The notes below the pieces were generated by a model. That model was not told the DNA's origin. It searched no databases and was given only the letters and a program-made list of their open reading frames with translations. Positions 41,978 through 49,782 of a stretch of 64,000 bases of DNA are shown one piece after another. Made by a program: the position numbers and the translations under genes. This stretch comes from Aldehydirespirator sp965204415. GTDB taxonomy: Bacteria; Actinomycetota; Acidimicrobiia; Acidimicrobiales; Aldehydirespiratoraceae. The stretch spans positions 496,001-560,000 of the forward strand of contig CBDBEL010000001.1 in the NCBI GenBank assembly GCA_965204415.1. The letters run 5' to 3'. Position 1 is the first letter of the stretch, and each line of letters starts with the position of its first letter.

Positions 41978-44322
41978 TCTCGGCCTCCTGTGGTGGCGGG
42001 TTGTGCCCGGCGGATCAGCTCCCGCACCCGGGCGGGGGTGGCCGGCATCTCGTTGACCTCGATCCCCAGCGGCGCCAGCGCGTCCGAGACGGCGTTCAGC
42101 ACCGCAGCCGGGGCACCGATGGCGCCGCCCTCCCCCACCCCTTTGGCCCCGGTGATCGAAGCGTCGGTGATGGTCTGGACATGGGTCACCTCGATGATGG
42201 GGATCTCGGCCGCGGTCGGGGGCAGGAAGTCCATGAGCGACGCCGTCAGCAGGTTGCCGTCGTCGTCGGTCACCAGCTCCTCGTAGAGGGCGTTGGCGAT
42301 CCCCTGGGTCACCCCGCCGTGGATCTGCCCCTCGACGATCATCGGGTTGACCTCCACGCCGGCGTCGGCGATCACCACGAACCGCTCGAGGCGGACATGG
42401 CCGGTGTCGGGGTCGACCTCCACCACGGCCGCATGGCAGGCGTTGGAGAACGTCCCGGCCGGGTCGTAGGTGGCGGTCACCGCCAGGCCGGGCTCCAACC
42501 CGTCGGGCAGGAGGTGGCTGCTGTGATGGGCGATGCGGGCGATCTCCGGCAGCGTGACGCCGACGCTGGTCCCGGCCACGACCGCGGAGCCCTGCTCCAG
42601 GCGGATGTCCTCGGGGCTGGCCTCCAGATGGTGGGCCGCGATCTCCTTGAGCCGGGCCGCGAGGCGCTCGGCTGCCAGCTTGGTCGCCCCTCCGGCGATG
42701 ACCATGGACCGGCTGGCGAAGGTGCCCCAGCCGTAGGGGGTGTTGTCGGTGTCGCCGTGGACCACGGCCACCTGCTGGGGCTCGACGCCGAGCTCGTCGG
42801 CCAGCAGCTGCGACAGGGCGGTGGCCAGCCCCTGGCCGTGGGGCGACGCACCGATGCGGGCCGTGACGTCGCCGGACGGGTTCATCTCCAGTTGCACGGT
42901 CTCGTAGCCGGGGGTGATCTCCATGGCCCGGGCCGCGAACGCGGGCGTGCCGTAGCCGGTGCGCTCACCGAACACCGAGAACCCGACCCCCAGGTAGCGG
43001 CCCTCGGTCGCAGCCCGCCGCTGTTGGCGGCGGAAGCCCTCGAGGTCCAGTGCCTCGACGGCCGCGTCGAGGGTCTCGACGTAGGAGCCCGGATCGACGG
43101 GCAGCCCGGTGGGCATGGAGTACGGGAACTCCTTGACCAGGTTGGCGCGCCGGATCTCGACCGGGTCGAGGCCCAGCCGGCGGGCGGCGGTGTCCATCAG
43201 CCGCTCCATGGCCAGGGTCAGCACCGGGCGGGAGACGCCGCGGTAGGGGGCGATCGGGCACATGTTGGTGGTGACACCCCTGGAGCGCACCCGGTACTGC
43301 GACAGCCGGTACGGTCCGGGAAGCTCGGCCATGGCCATGAGGGGCTCGACACCGAAGGTGACCGGATAGTTGCTGTAGGCGCCGATGTTGCACACGATGT
43401 CGGCGTCGAGGCCCACCAGGAGCCCGTCCGCGGTGAAGGCGCCCCTCAGCCGGTAGCTGTGGTCGCGGCTGTGCCAGGAGGCCAGCAGGTTCTCGGAGCG
43501 GTCCTCGATCCAGGCGATGGTGGCCCCGAGCAGGCGGGCCGCCGCCACCAGCGCCACGTACTCGCGGGGCACGCACATCTTCTGCCCGAACGCGCCTCCC
43601 ACCTCGGGGGTCACCACCCGCAGCTGGGCCTCCGGAATGTCGAGGATGTCGGCCAGCGCGGTGCGCAGCATGTGGGGCATCTGGTTGGCGGCGGTGAGCG
43701 TGGTGCGGCCGGTGCCGGGGTCGTGGGACGCCAGCGCCCCCCGGGCCTCGATGGGCAGCGCGTTCTGCCGGTGGGCCCGGATGTCGAGGGTGACGATCTC
43801 GTCGGCCGAGTCGAACGCCTCGTCCACCCCTCCGGTCGCCATGCGGGCGTCGAGAACCACGTTGTTCCCCATCGGCATGTCGAGACCGGCATGCACCGTC
43901 GGCGCGGCCGGGTCGATAGCCGCAGCCGCGTCCAGCACCGGAGGAGTCGCCTCGATGTCGACGATCACCTGCTCGGCCAGGTCCTCGGCCTCGGCCCGCG
44001 AGCCGGCCACCACGAGGGCCACCGGCTCTCCCGGATGGCGCACCGCGTCCGACGCCAGCACCGGCGTCTCCAAGGCCACGAAATCGGGCCGGTCGAGCCG
44101 GGCGCAGATCGTCCGCATCCCCGGGAAGCTCGCCGCGGTGAGCACCGGCGCGCCCGGGGGCGCCTCGATCGAGCGGACCTCACCCGCCGGGACGGAGCTG
44201 CGCACGAAGGCGGCGTGCATCGTGCCTGGGTGATGGTCGGCGACATCGGCGACGAACCGGCCCAGACCACGGACGAGGGCCGGGTCCTCGAACCGGCGCA
44301 GCGACCGACCGGTCCACCTCAT
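41974..44322 (-). CDS. molybdenum hydroxylase large subunit (xanthine dehydrogenase/CoxL-like)
   Basis: This 782-residue Mo-binding subunit has a MRWTGRSLRRFEDPALVRG start, GGAFGQKM, YRGVSR near 343, WGTFASRS and KGVGEGGAIG with the catalytic Glu. It is divergent from the 39092 gene (YRAPGR loop), so they may act on different substrates. The start overlaps a 20-residue mini-ORF (ATGA) and is co-directional with M and S genes. It lies between them in the cluster. Confidence 0.9.
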   Translation of the reverse strand: MRWTGRSLRRFEDPALVRGLGRFVADVADHHPGTMHAAFVRSSVPAGEVRSIEAPPGAPVLTAASFPGMRTICARLDRPDFVALETPVLASDAVRHPGEPVALVVAGSRAEAEDLAEQVIVDIEATPPVLDAAAAIDPAAPTVHAGLDMPMGNNVVLDARMATGGVDEAFDSADEIVTLDIRAHRQNALPIEARGALASHDPGTGRTTLTAANQMPHMLRTALADILDIPEAQLRVVTPEVGGAFGQKMCVPREYVALVAAARLLGATIAWIEDRSENLLASWHSRDHSYRLRGAFTADGLLVGLDADIVCNIGAYSNYPVTFGVEPLMAMAELPGPYRLSQYRVRSRGVTTNMCPIAPYRGVSRPVLTLAMERLMDTAARRLGLDPVEIRRANLVKEFPYSMPTGLPVDPGSYVETLDAAVEALDLEGFRRQQRRAATEGRYLGVGFSVFGERTGYGTPAFAARAMEITPGYETVQLEMNPSGDVTARIGASPHGQGLATALSQLLADELGVEPQQVAVVHGDTDNTPYGWGTFASRSMVIAGGATKLAAERLAARLKEIAAHHLEASPEDIRLEQGSAVVAGTSVGVTLPEIARIAHHSSHLLPDGLEPGLAVTATYDPAGTFSNACHAAVVEVDPDTGHVRLERFVVIADAGVEVNPMIVEGQIHGGVTQGIANALYEELVTDDDGNLLTASLMDFLPPTAAEIPIIEVTHVQTITDASITGAKGVGEGGAIGAPAAVLNAVSDALAPLGIEVNEMPATPARVRELIRRAQPATTGGRE

Positions 44323-44381
44323 GCCAGCCTGCCCGACACGGCGATGCGCCGCGAAGCGGGGTTCCTCGCGCCGGCCGTCAT
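44319..44381 (-). repeat. junction mini-ORF between M and L genes
   Basis: A 20-residue ORF (MTAGARNPASRRIAVSGRLA) ends at an ATGA overlap with the large-subunit start. The DNA around its stop (aggctggcatgagg) resembles the M stop region (aggctctggcgtgagg). A duplicated boundary is likely but less certain than others. Confidence 0.6.
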
Positions 44382-44394
44382 GGCTCGAGGATCC

Positions 44395-45255
44395 TCACGC
44401 CAGAGCCTGGTCCAACGCCCGGGTGACCATGGTCCGAACAAGGTCCCTGCGGTAGTCGGCCGAGCCGTGGATGTCGCCGGTGGGGTCCACCTCCTCGGCG
44501 GCCACCGCGGCCGCGGCCGCGACCGTCTCGGCCGTCGCGGGACGACCGGCCATGGCGGCCTCCGCGTTGGCGGCCCGCACCGGCCCGCCGGCCACGCCCC
44601 CCAGCGCGATGCGGGCACTGGCGATCGAGTCGCCGTCGCGCTCGACGGCCGTGACCGCCAACACGATGGCGAAGTCGCCCCAGCGGCGGGCGAACTCGGC
44701 CATGCCGACTCCCCAGGAGTCGCCCAGCCGCGGGAGCCGCACGCCGACCAGCAGCTCGTCGGGCTCCAGGCAGGTGGTGAAGGCCATCTGCTCGAAGAAG
44801 TCGCCGGCCGCGACGGTCCGCGAGCCGCTCGCGCTGCGGCAGTGGATCTCGGCGTCGAGGGCGCAGGCCAGCGCGCACCATTCGGCGGCCGGGTCGGCGT
44901 GGGCGAGGCTGCCGCCGAAGGTGCCCCGGACCCGTATCGGGTAGTGGCCCACCCACCGTCCTGTCGAGGCGATCAGCGAGCCCAGCGGCCCTGCGATCGT
45001 GTTGTGCTCCAGGTCCAGGTGGCGCACTCGGGCGCCGATGGTGACGCTTCCGGGGTCGGCCTCGTCGATGCGGTCGAGATCGGGAACACCGGCGATGTCG
45101 ACCAGCACCTCCGGCCGGGCCAGCCGGAAGTTCATGGCGGGCACGAGGCTCTGGCCGCCGGCGAGAACCTTGGCCTCGTCCTGGTGCTCGTGCAGCAGGC
45201 CCAGGGCCTCCTCCAGCGTCCGGGGCGCGTGGTATTCGAAGGCGGCGGGCTTCAC
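44395..45255 (-). CDS. molybdenum hydroxylase FAD-binding medium subunit (CoxM-like)
   Basis: This 286-residue FAD domain has KVLAGGQSLVPAMNFRLARP and GTFGGSLAHADPAAEWC, then the CO_deh flavoprotein C-terminal domain. It accepts electrons from the small subunit. The GTG start at 45255 has TACGGT six bases upstream, marking the head of the cluster M-L-S-L. It is divergent from the RidA-like gene. Confidence 0.9.
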   Translation of the reverse strand: MKPAAFEYHAPRTLEEALGLLHEHQDEAKVLAGGQSLVPAMNFRLARPEVLVDIAGVPDLDRIDEADPGSVTIGARVRHLDLEHNTIAGPLGSLIASTGRWVGHYPIRVRGTFGGSLAHADPAAEWCALACALDAEIHCRSASGSRTVAAGDFFEQMAFTTCLEPDELLVGVRLPRLGDSWGVGMAEFARRWGDFAIVLAVTAVERDGDSIASARIALGGVAGGPVRAANAEAAMAGRPATAETVAAAAAVAAEEVDPTGDIHGSADYRRDLVRTMVTRALDQALA

Positions 45256-45261
45256 GGCGTC

Positions 45262-45267
45262 ACCGTA
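45262..45267 (-). promoter_or_regulatory. leaderless -10 element (TACGGT)
   Basis: TACGGT lies six bases before the GTG start of the M subunit gene at 45255, with no ribosome-binding site in between. Confidence 0.4.
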
Positions 45268-45418
45268 TCCGCACCGGAATCTGAGAGGAGGATGCGGTGC
45301 TCACCGAACGACAACCCTATGCTCGCCCCGGCTACGCGGGCGCATCGAGCGTGATCGGAGATCGGCTCGGGCCGGGGCGGAGCCACCAACCCGAAACAGA
45401 CCCCTGACAGGAGATGCC

Positions 45419-45811
45419 GTGCCCCGCAAAGAGGAGATCCGAGTCGACCACCTCAACCCGCCCATCAGCCACTACACCGACGCGACCCGCTTCGGCGACC
45501 TGCTCTTCATCTCGGGGTGCGGTCCGCTCGACTCCGAAGGCAAGCTCGTGGGCGGTGACGACGTGGCGGCCCAGGCCCGGGCCACGTTGGAGAACATCGG
45601 GGCGATCCTCGAGGCAGCCGGCGCCACCTTCGCCGACGTGCTCAAGGTCATCGTCTACCTCACCGACATCAACGACCGGGCCGCCATCAATCCGGTGCGC
45701 CAGGAGTTCTTCGGCGACGAGCGGCCGTGCAGCACCCTGATCGGCATCAACGAACTGGTCGTTGAGGGGATGAAGGTCGAGATCGAGGCCATAGCCGGCA
45801 TCCCGAGCTGA
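45419..45811 (+). CDS. RidA/YjgF-like family protein
   Basis: This 130-residue protein of the Rid family usually hydrolyses reactive enamine/imine intermediates. It has the LFISGCGPLDSEGKL, VLKVIVYLTDIN and RPCSTLIGI segments. The conserved active-site Arg of archetypal RidA (in PARST) is replaced by Cys in RPCST, so it may be a non-archetypal Rid (Rid4-7 type) with another activity. GTG at 45419 has CAGGAG upstream. It is alone between divergent coxM and the convergent cupin gene. A role with the catabolic enzymes nearby is plausible. Confidence 0.83.
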   Translation: MPRKEEIRVDHLNPPISHYTDATRFGDLLFISGCGPLDSEGKLVGGDDVAAQARATLENIGAILEAAGATFADVLKVIVYLTDINDRAAINPVRQEFFGDERPCSTLIGINELVVEGMKVEIEAIAGIPS

Positions 45812-45863
45812 CCGGCCCTCCGGCAGGCGTCGCCGAGTCGCCGCTTCAGTCGAACCCGAGGGC

Positions 45864-45963
45864 CGGTCGAACCCGCCGGCCAGCCGAACCCGCCGGCCAG
45901 CCGAACCCGCCGGCCAGCCGAACCCGCCGGCCAGCCGAACCCGCCGGTCAGTCGAATCCGAGC
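45864..45963 (-). repeat. 17-bp tandem repeat at a gene stop
   Basis: About five copies of a 17-base unit (cagccgaacccgccggc on the plus strand) run from 45864 to 45963. The last copy holds the stop of the cupin gene (45948), as GGATTCGACTGA versus GGGTTCGGCTGG. It is a stop-region duplication, not an insertion element. A diverged copy (cagtcgaacccgagggccgg) precedes it at about 45847. Confidence 0.8.
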
Positions 45964-46322
45964 AGGCGCAGCAGGTTCCGGTCCGGTGGGCAGGGCCCGC
46001 CGATGCTCACGATCCGCTCGCCCCGGTCGGCCATGACCGCGTGCTCCACCCCTGCGGGCACGTGGATGACCTGGCCGGCCTCGAACTCGAGCCGGGCGTC
46101 GTTGGTGAGGTCGCTCACCGTGCCCCGGCCCTCGAGGCAGAAGATCGTGTCCTCGGAGTCGTCGTGGGTGTGGGGGACGTTCTCCTCGCCCGGCTCTAGC
46201 ACGACGTAGTTCATGTTGGCCACCTCGGCGCCGACGCCCGGCCAGACCACGAACCGGGCGTCGCTGGAGATCATGGGCGCCTTCAGGCTGGGCGTGTCGC
46301 GGTGAAACACTCGGATGGCCAT
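45948..46322 (-). CDS. cupin domain protein
   Basis: This 124-residue single-domain cupin has the PHTHDDSEDTIFCLEG His/Glu motif and a second motif EAGQVIHVPAGVEHAVMA, with metal-type residues present. It ends with GGPCPPDRNLLRLLGFD. The ATG at 46322 is preferred because a GGAGG site lies seven bases before it; the ATG at 46328 overlaps the upstream cupin stop (ATGA). It is a tandem paralogue of the following gene. The role is unknown. Confidence 0.8.
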   Translation of the reverse strand: MAIRVFHRDTPSLKAPMISSDARFVVWPGVGAEVANMNYVVLEPGEENVPHTHDDSEDTIFCLEGRGTVSDLTNDARLEFEAGQVIHVPAGVEHAVMADRGERIVSIGGPCPPDRNLLRLLGFD

Positions 46323-46324
46323 GG

Positions 46325-46699
46325 TCATTCCTCCAGGTGCTCGTACAGGGCCGGGTCGGGAGGGCAGGGCCCGCCGATCAGCATGGCGCCGGCCCCGCCG
46401 GCCTCGATCCGGTATGTCGTGCCCGCGTCTATGTGGAGCATCGCGCCGACCCCGATCTCGAAGCTCTCGCCGCTGACGGGGTCGACGGCGGTGGCCGATC
46501 CCTCGCACAGGTGGTAGACGGCGTCGGAGGGGTGGCTGAGCGGCTTGGTCCTCCCGTCGCCGTCCAGCCTGACCAGGTGCATGGACCGGTGCAGGGCCCC
46601 GACGCCCGGCCAGACGACGGCCAGGGCCCGTCCCCCGTCCTCGACGATGGGCAGCTCGGGGCAGGCCTCGCCGCTGTCCAGGACTCGGACTTCGTCCAC
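46325..46699 (-). CDS. cupin domain protein (tandem paralogue)
   Basis: This 124-residue cupin shares WPGVGA, AxLHIDAGTTYRIEA and GGPCPPD with its downstream neighbour (stop at 45948). The first His motif is degenerate (PLSHPSDAVYHLCEG), so metal binding may be altered. The GTG start at 46699 has TAACGT seven bases upstream. The stop overlaps the next ORF by four bases. Together they look like a duplicated cupin pair after the ferredoxin gene. Confidence 0.78.
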   Translation of the reverse strand: MDEVRVLDSGEACPELPIVEDGGRALAVVWPGVGALHRSMHLVRLDGDGRTKPLSHPSDAVYHLCEGSATAVDPVSGESFEIGVGAMLHIDAGTTYRIEAGGAGAMLIGGPCPPDPALYEHLEE

Positions 46700-46706
46700 G
46701 GCTCAC

Positions 46707-46712
46707 ACGTTA
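46707..46712 (-). promoter_or_regulatory. leaderless -10 element (TAACGT)
   Basis: TAACGT lies seven bases before the GTG of the cupin gene at 46699. Confidence 0.4.
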
Positions 46713-46749
46713 GAGCAAGCGCGGGCGGACGGGAAACCGCCGCGTCGCA

Positions 46750-46870
46750 GCAACGTCACTCCCGCTCTTGTTCGCCACGCTCACGGGCCGCCCAAACCAC
46801 AGCAACACTGCCCACGGCCTCGCCCGTATGAGCCGGAATCGCTCACCGGCCCGCTCGGCCTCCGAGCCGC
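46750..46870 (-). repeat. dispersed intergenic repeat, copy 2
   Basis: Read on the minus strand, 46760-46789 matches 36028-36057 at 28 of 30 positions (ggcccgtgagcgcagcgaac and following). Two further blocks are also shared in order: a 12-base gcgaggccgtgg and the 11-base gaggccgagcg. The total unit is about 100-115 bases. It sits between ferredoxin and cupin genes. The two copies suggest a mobile or dispersed repeat family in this genome. Confidence 0.7.
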
Positions 46871-46873
46871 GGG

Positions 46874-47062
46874 CTACTCGATCCTCAGAGCCCGGGTGGG
46901 GCACGCCTCGACCGCCAGCTCGGCGTCCTCCTCGAGGTCCGGGCCGGGCTCCTCGACGAGGATGTGGCACACCATGTCGTCTCGCACCTCGAAGACGTCC
47001 GGAGCGATCATCTCGCAGTTCGCGCTGCCGATGCACTTGTCCACCTCGAGCACGATCCGCAT
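46874..47062 (-). CDS. small ferredoxin ([3Fe-4S]-type, P450-partner-like)
   Basis: This 62-residue single-cluster ferredoxin has ligand Cys10, Cys16 and Cys54 (CIGSANC and CPTRAL) and Cys32, with Ala14 where a fourth ligand would be. That matches [3Fe-4S] or mixed ferredoxins that feed bacterial P450s. The ATG start has a strong GGAGGT site eight bases upstream. It is the only ferredoxin in the window and could serve the P450 at 2580 or the Rieske oxygenases, but no reductase is present. Confidence 0.86.
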   Translation of the reverse strand: MRIVLEVDKCIGSANCEMIAPDVFEVRDDMVCHILVEEPGPDLEEDAELAVEACPTRALRIE

Positions 47063-47112
47063 CTGTAGCTACCTCCGCACCGGCATCCGGCTCAGCCTCG
47101 ACGATAGCTCCG

Positions 47113-48420
47113 TCAAGTGCCCCCGCTGGCATCGGTCCCGGCGGTGTCGGGGCGCACCTCCGCGAAGTGGTCGATGCCCCGCAACTCGGGGAACAGCACC
47201 CACCAGGCCGCTACCACCGCCAGCGTGCCGATCCCGCCGAACACGACCGAGCCGGCCACCCCCAGCAGCGCGCCCGCGATCCCGGACTCGAACGCACCGA
47301 GCTCGTTGGAGGCTCCGACGAAGGTGTACTCGACGGCCATCACCCGACCCCGCATGTTCTCGGGGGTGGCCAGCGGCACGAGCGTGCTGCGCACGAAGAC
47401 GCTCACCGAGTCGGCGCCGCTCAACGCCAGCAGCGCAATGAACGCCACCGCGTAGGAACGGGTGATCCCGAGCACGATCGTGCCCAGCCCGAACGCCCCC
47501 ACAGCCACCATGAGGGTCGGACCGACCCGGCGCGTCAGCGGCCTCACAGCCAGGACGGCCATCGTCAGCAACGCCCCTATGCCCACTGAGGCTCGCAGCC
47601 ACCCGAGGCCCACCGCCCCGACTCCGAGCCGCTCCTCGGCGATCGCGGGCAGCAGCGCCACCGCCCCGCCGAACAGGACCGCGAACAGGTCGAGGGAGAT
47701 GATGCTGAGCACCACCCGGTTGGATCGGATGAACCGGAGGCCCTGCAGCGCGTGGACGATCACCGCTCGCACGCCGGCGCCCGCGACGGCAGCCGAACGG
47801 GCCACCCCGCTGGCCGGGACGACGGCGAGCAGGGCTGCCGCCACCAGCGCCATGGCCGCGGCCAGCAGGTAGGGCGCGGCGATGTCGGCGACGAAGACGA
47901 AGCCGAACACGACCGGTCCGGCCGCGAAGCCGCCCTGCCAGCCGGACATGCACACCGCCACCATCCGCTCGACCGCTCCGGGGGGCGCCAGGTCGACGGC
48001 CATGACGCGGCTGGCCGCGCTCAGCACCGACCGGGCACAACCGAAGGCGAAGACGAGGGCGAAGATCGGCATGACCGACGTCGGGTCCGACGCCACGTAG
48101 AGGTACAGCCCGAACGATGCGGCCGCCTCGCCCACCAGCCCGCAGGCGTACATGACGCGCCGGTCGTAACGGTCCGACAGCACGCCGCTGACGGGCGCGA
48201 GGAGCAGGGTGGGCACGAACTCGGCCAGACCGAGCAGACCGAGGTCGAGCGGCTTGCCGGTCATGTCGAAGACCTGCTTGCCCAGAACCGTGATCTGGCC
48301 CACGGTCATGGCCGCGGTCAGGAAGATGGTGACCGGAAGGGCCCAGAGCCGCGGGCCGATGCGGGTGGCCTCCGTAGCCGACGACCCGGCGCCGGCCGCC
48401 GGTAAGTTGTCGTTCGGCAT
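47113..48420 (-). CDS. MFS transporter (multidrug-type exporter)
   Basis: This 435-residue major-facilitator protein has about 12 membrane helices, a KQVFDMTGKPLDLGLL start region after helix 1 and the DRYDRRV loop 2-3 motif. It is a close paralogue of the next gene (long shared segments such as LGLLGLAEFVP, PENMRGRVMAVEYTF versus PEDMRGRVMAVEYVF). TTG at 48423 is possible, but ATG at 48420 has a TAGCGT -10 element seven bases before it. The transported compound is unknown. Confidence 0.87.
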   Translation of the reverse strand: MPNDNLPAAGAGSSATEATRIGPRLWALPVTIFLTAAMTVGQITVLGKQVFDMTGKPLDLGLLGLAEFVPTLLLAPVSGVLSDRYDRRVMYACGLVGEAAASFGLYLYVASDPTSVMPIFALVFAFGCARSVLSAASRVMAVDLAPPGAVERMVAVCMSGWQGGFAAGPVVFGFVFVADIAAPYLLAAAMALVAAALLAVVPASGVARSAAVAGAGVRAVIVHALQGLRFIRSNRVVLSIISLDLFAVLFGGAVALLPAIAEERLGVGAVGLGWLRASVGIGALLTMAVLAVRPLTRRVGPTLMVAVGAFGLGTIVLGITRSYAVAFIALLALSGADSVSVFVRSTLVPLATPENMRGRVMAVEYTFVGASNELGAFESGIAGALLGVAGSVVFGGIGTLAVVAAWWVLFPELRGIDHFAEVRPDTAGTDASGGT

Positions 48421-48427
48421 CAACCCA

Positions 48428-48433
48428 ACGCTA
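48428..48433 (-). promoter_or_regulatory. leaderless -10 element (TAGCGT)
   Basis: TAGCGT lies seven bases before ATG 48420 and is within a duplicated leader shared with the second MFS gene. Confidence 0.4.
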
Positions 48434-48464
48434 ACCCCGACCCATCACCTGGCCGGAACCGTGC

Positions 48465-49745
48465 CTAGCCGTCGGGGCGTACTTCCGCGAACCGGTCGAT
48501 GCCTCGCAGCTCGGGAAACACCACCCAGCAGATCGCTACCACTGCCACGGCCCCCACACCGCCGAACACCACCGCTCCGGCCACGCCGAGCACGGCGCCG
48601 GCGACGCCGGACTTGAACGCGCCCAGCTCGCTGGAGCCGCCGATGAACACGTACTCCACCGCCATGACCCGGCCCCGCATGTCCTCCGGCGTGGCCAGCG
48701 GCACCAGGGTGCTGCGGATGAAGACGCTGACGGCGTCGGCCGCGCCCATCACCAGCAGCGCCGCGAAGGCCACGAGGTATGCACGGGTCAGCCCGAGCAC
48801 GACCGCGCCCACGCCGAAGGCGGCCACCACGACCAGCAGCGACGGGCCCACCCTCCGCCGCAGCGGTCGCACCGTCAGGGCGACCATCACCACCGAGGCC
48901 CCGATGCCGAACGCCGCCGCCAGCCAGCCGAGGCCCACCGCGCCCACGCCGAGGCGCTCCTCAGCGATGGCGGGAAGGAGCGCATGGGCGCCGCCCATGA
49001 AGACCGCGAAGAGGTCGAGGGAGATCGCTCCGAGCACCACCCGGTTGCGCCGGACGTAGCGCAGGCCCTCGAGGGCGCGCCCGACCGCGGCCCGCATCCC
49101 GGCCCCTGCCGCGGACGCCGCCCGTTGCACCCGGCTCGGCGGCAGGAGCATCAGCAAGCCGACGGCGGCGACCGAGAACCAGGCGGCCAGGAGGTACGGG
49201 ACGGCCGGACCCGCCTCGAAGGCGAAGCCGAACGTCACCGGGCCGACGATGAAGCCGGCCTGCCACGCCGCGACGTTCAGCGCCACCGTCCGCTCCCGGG
49301 CCGCCTCCGGGGCCAGGTCCACCGGCAGGGCCCTGCTCACCGCCATGACGAAGGCCCGAGCGGTGCCGAACGCGACGACCAGGCCGAATATGGGAAGGAC
49401 CGACGCCGGGTCCGTCGCCACATAGAGGAACAGGCCGACGGAGACGACGGCCTCGCCGCCCAGGCCCCACGCGTACACGAAGCGGCGCTCGAAGCGGTCC
49501 GCCACCATGCCGGTGATCGGCACCAGCAGGAAGGCGGGCACGAACTCCGCCAGTCCAAGCAGCCCCAGGTGCAGCGGGCGGCCGGTCATGTCGAACACCT
49601 GCTTGCCCAGGATCGTCAGCTGCCCCATGGTCATCGCCATCGACAGGAACGTCACTCCGAACAGCGCCCACAGCCTCGGGCCGATCCGGGGGGTCTCGGC
49701 GGCCGACGACCCGGCGCGCGCCGCCGCAGAATCTCCGTTCGACAT
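48465..49745 (-). CDS. MFS transporter (multidrug-type exporter), paralogue
   Basis: This 426-residue exporter is a paralogue of the preceding gene, sharing ARAGSSAAETPRIGPRLWAL-type starts and helix sequences. The loop 2-3 motif is DRFERRF. Its TAGCTT -10 is seven bases before the ATG, like its sibling. The pair probably arose by tandem gene duplication including the promoter. Different ligands are possible. It is divergent from a helicase gene. Confidence 0.87.
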   Translation of the reverse strand: MSNGDSAAARAGSSAAETPRIGPRLWALFGVTFLSMAMTMGQLTILGKQVFDMTGRPLHLGLLGLAEFVPAFLLVPITGMVADRFERRFVYAWGLGGEAVVSVGLFLYVATDPASVLPIFGLVVAFGTARAFVMAVSRALPVDLAPEAARERTVALNVAAWQAGFIVGPVTFGFAFEAGPAVPYLLAAWFSVAAVGLLMLLPPSRVQRAASAAGAGMRAAVGRALEGLRYVRRNRVVLGAISLDLFAVFMGGAHALLPAIAEERLGVGAVGLGWLAAAFGIGASVVMVALTVRPLRRRVGPSLLVVVAAFGVGAVVLGLTRAYLVAFAALLVMGAADAVSVFIRSTLVPLATPEDMRGRVMAVEYVFIGGSSELGAFKSGVAGAVLGVAGAVVFGGVGAVAVVAICWVVFPELRGIDRFAEVRPDG

Positions 49746-49752
49746 CAGGACA

Positions 49753-49758
49753 AAGCTA
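49753..49758 (-). promoter_or_regulatory. leaderless -10 element (TAGCTT)
   Basis: TAGCTT lies seven bases before ATG 49745; the segment GGGGTTAGC...CCTGATG is shared with the sister gene leader. Confidence 0.4.
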
Positions 49759-49767
49759 ACCCCGACC

Positions 49768-49773
49768 TAACCT
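49768..49773 (+). promoter_or_regulatory. near-leaderless -10 element (TAACCT)
   Basis: TAACCT lies nine bases before the helicase ATG at 49783 and overlaps the divergent MFS promoter region. Confidence 0.35.
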
Positions 49774-49782
49774 GCGGTCGGA

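Noticed and set aside
42001..45354. 1117-codon ORF on the plus strand
   Set aside because: It is antisense to the well-supported molybdenum hydroxylase genes and its translation shows no domain.
45864..45963. CRISPR-like or integron repeats
   Set aside because: 17-bp units are contiguous, without spacers, and match the cupin stop region.
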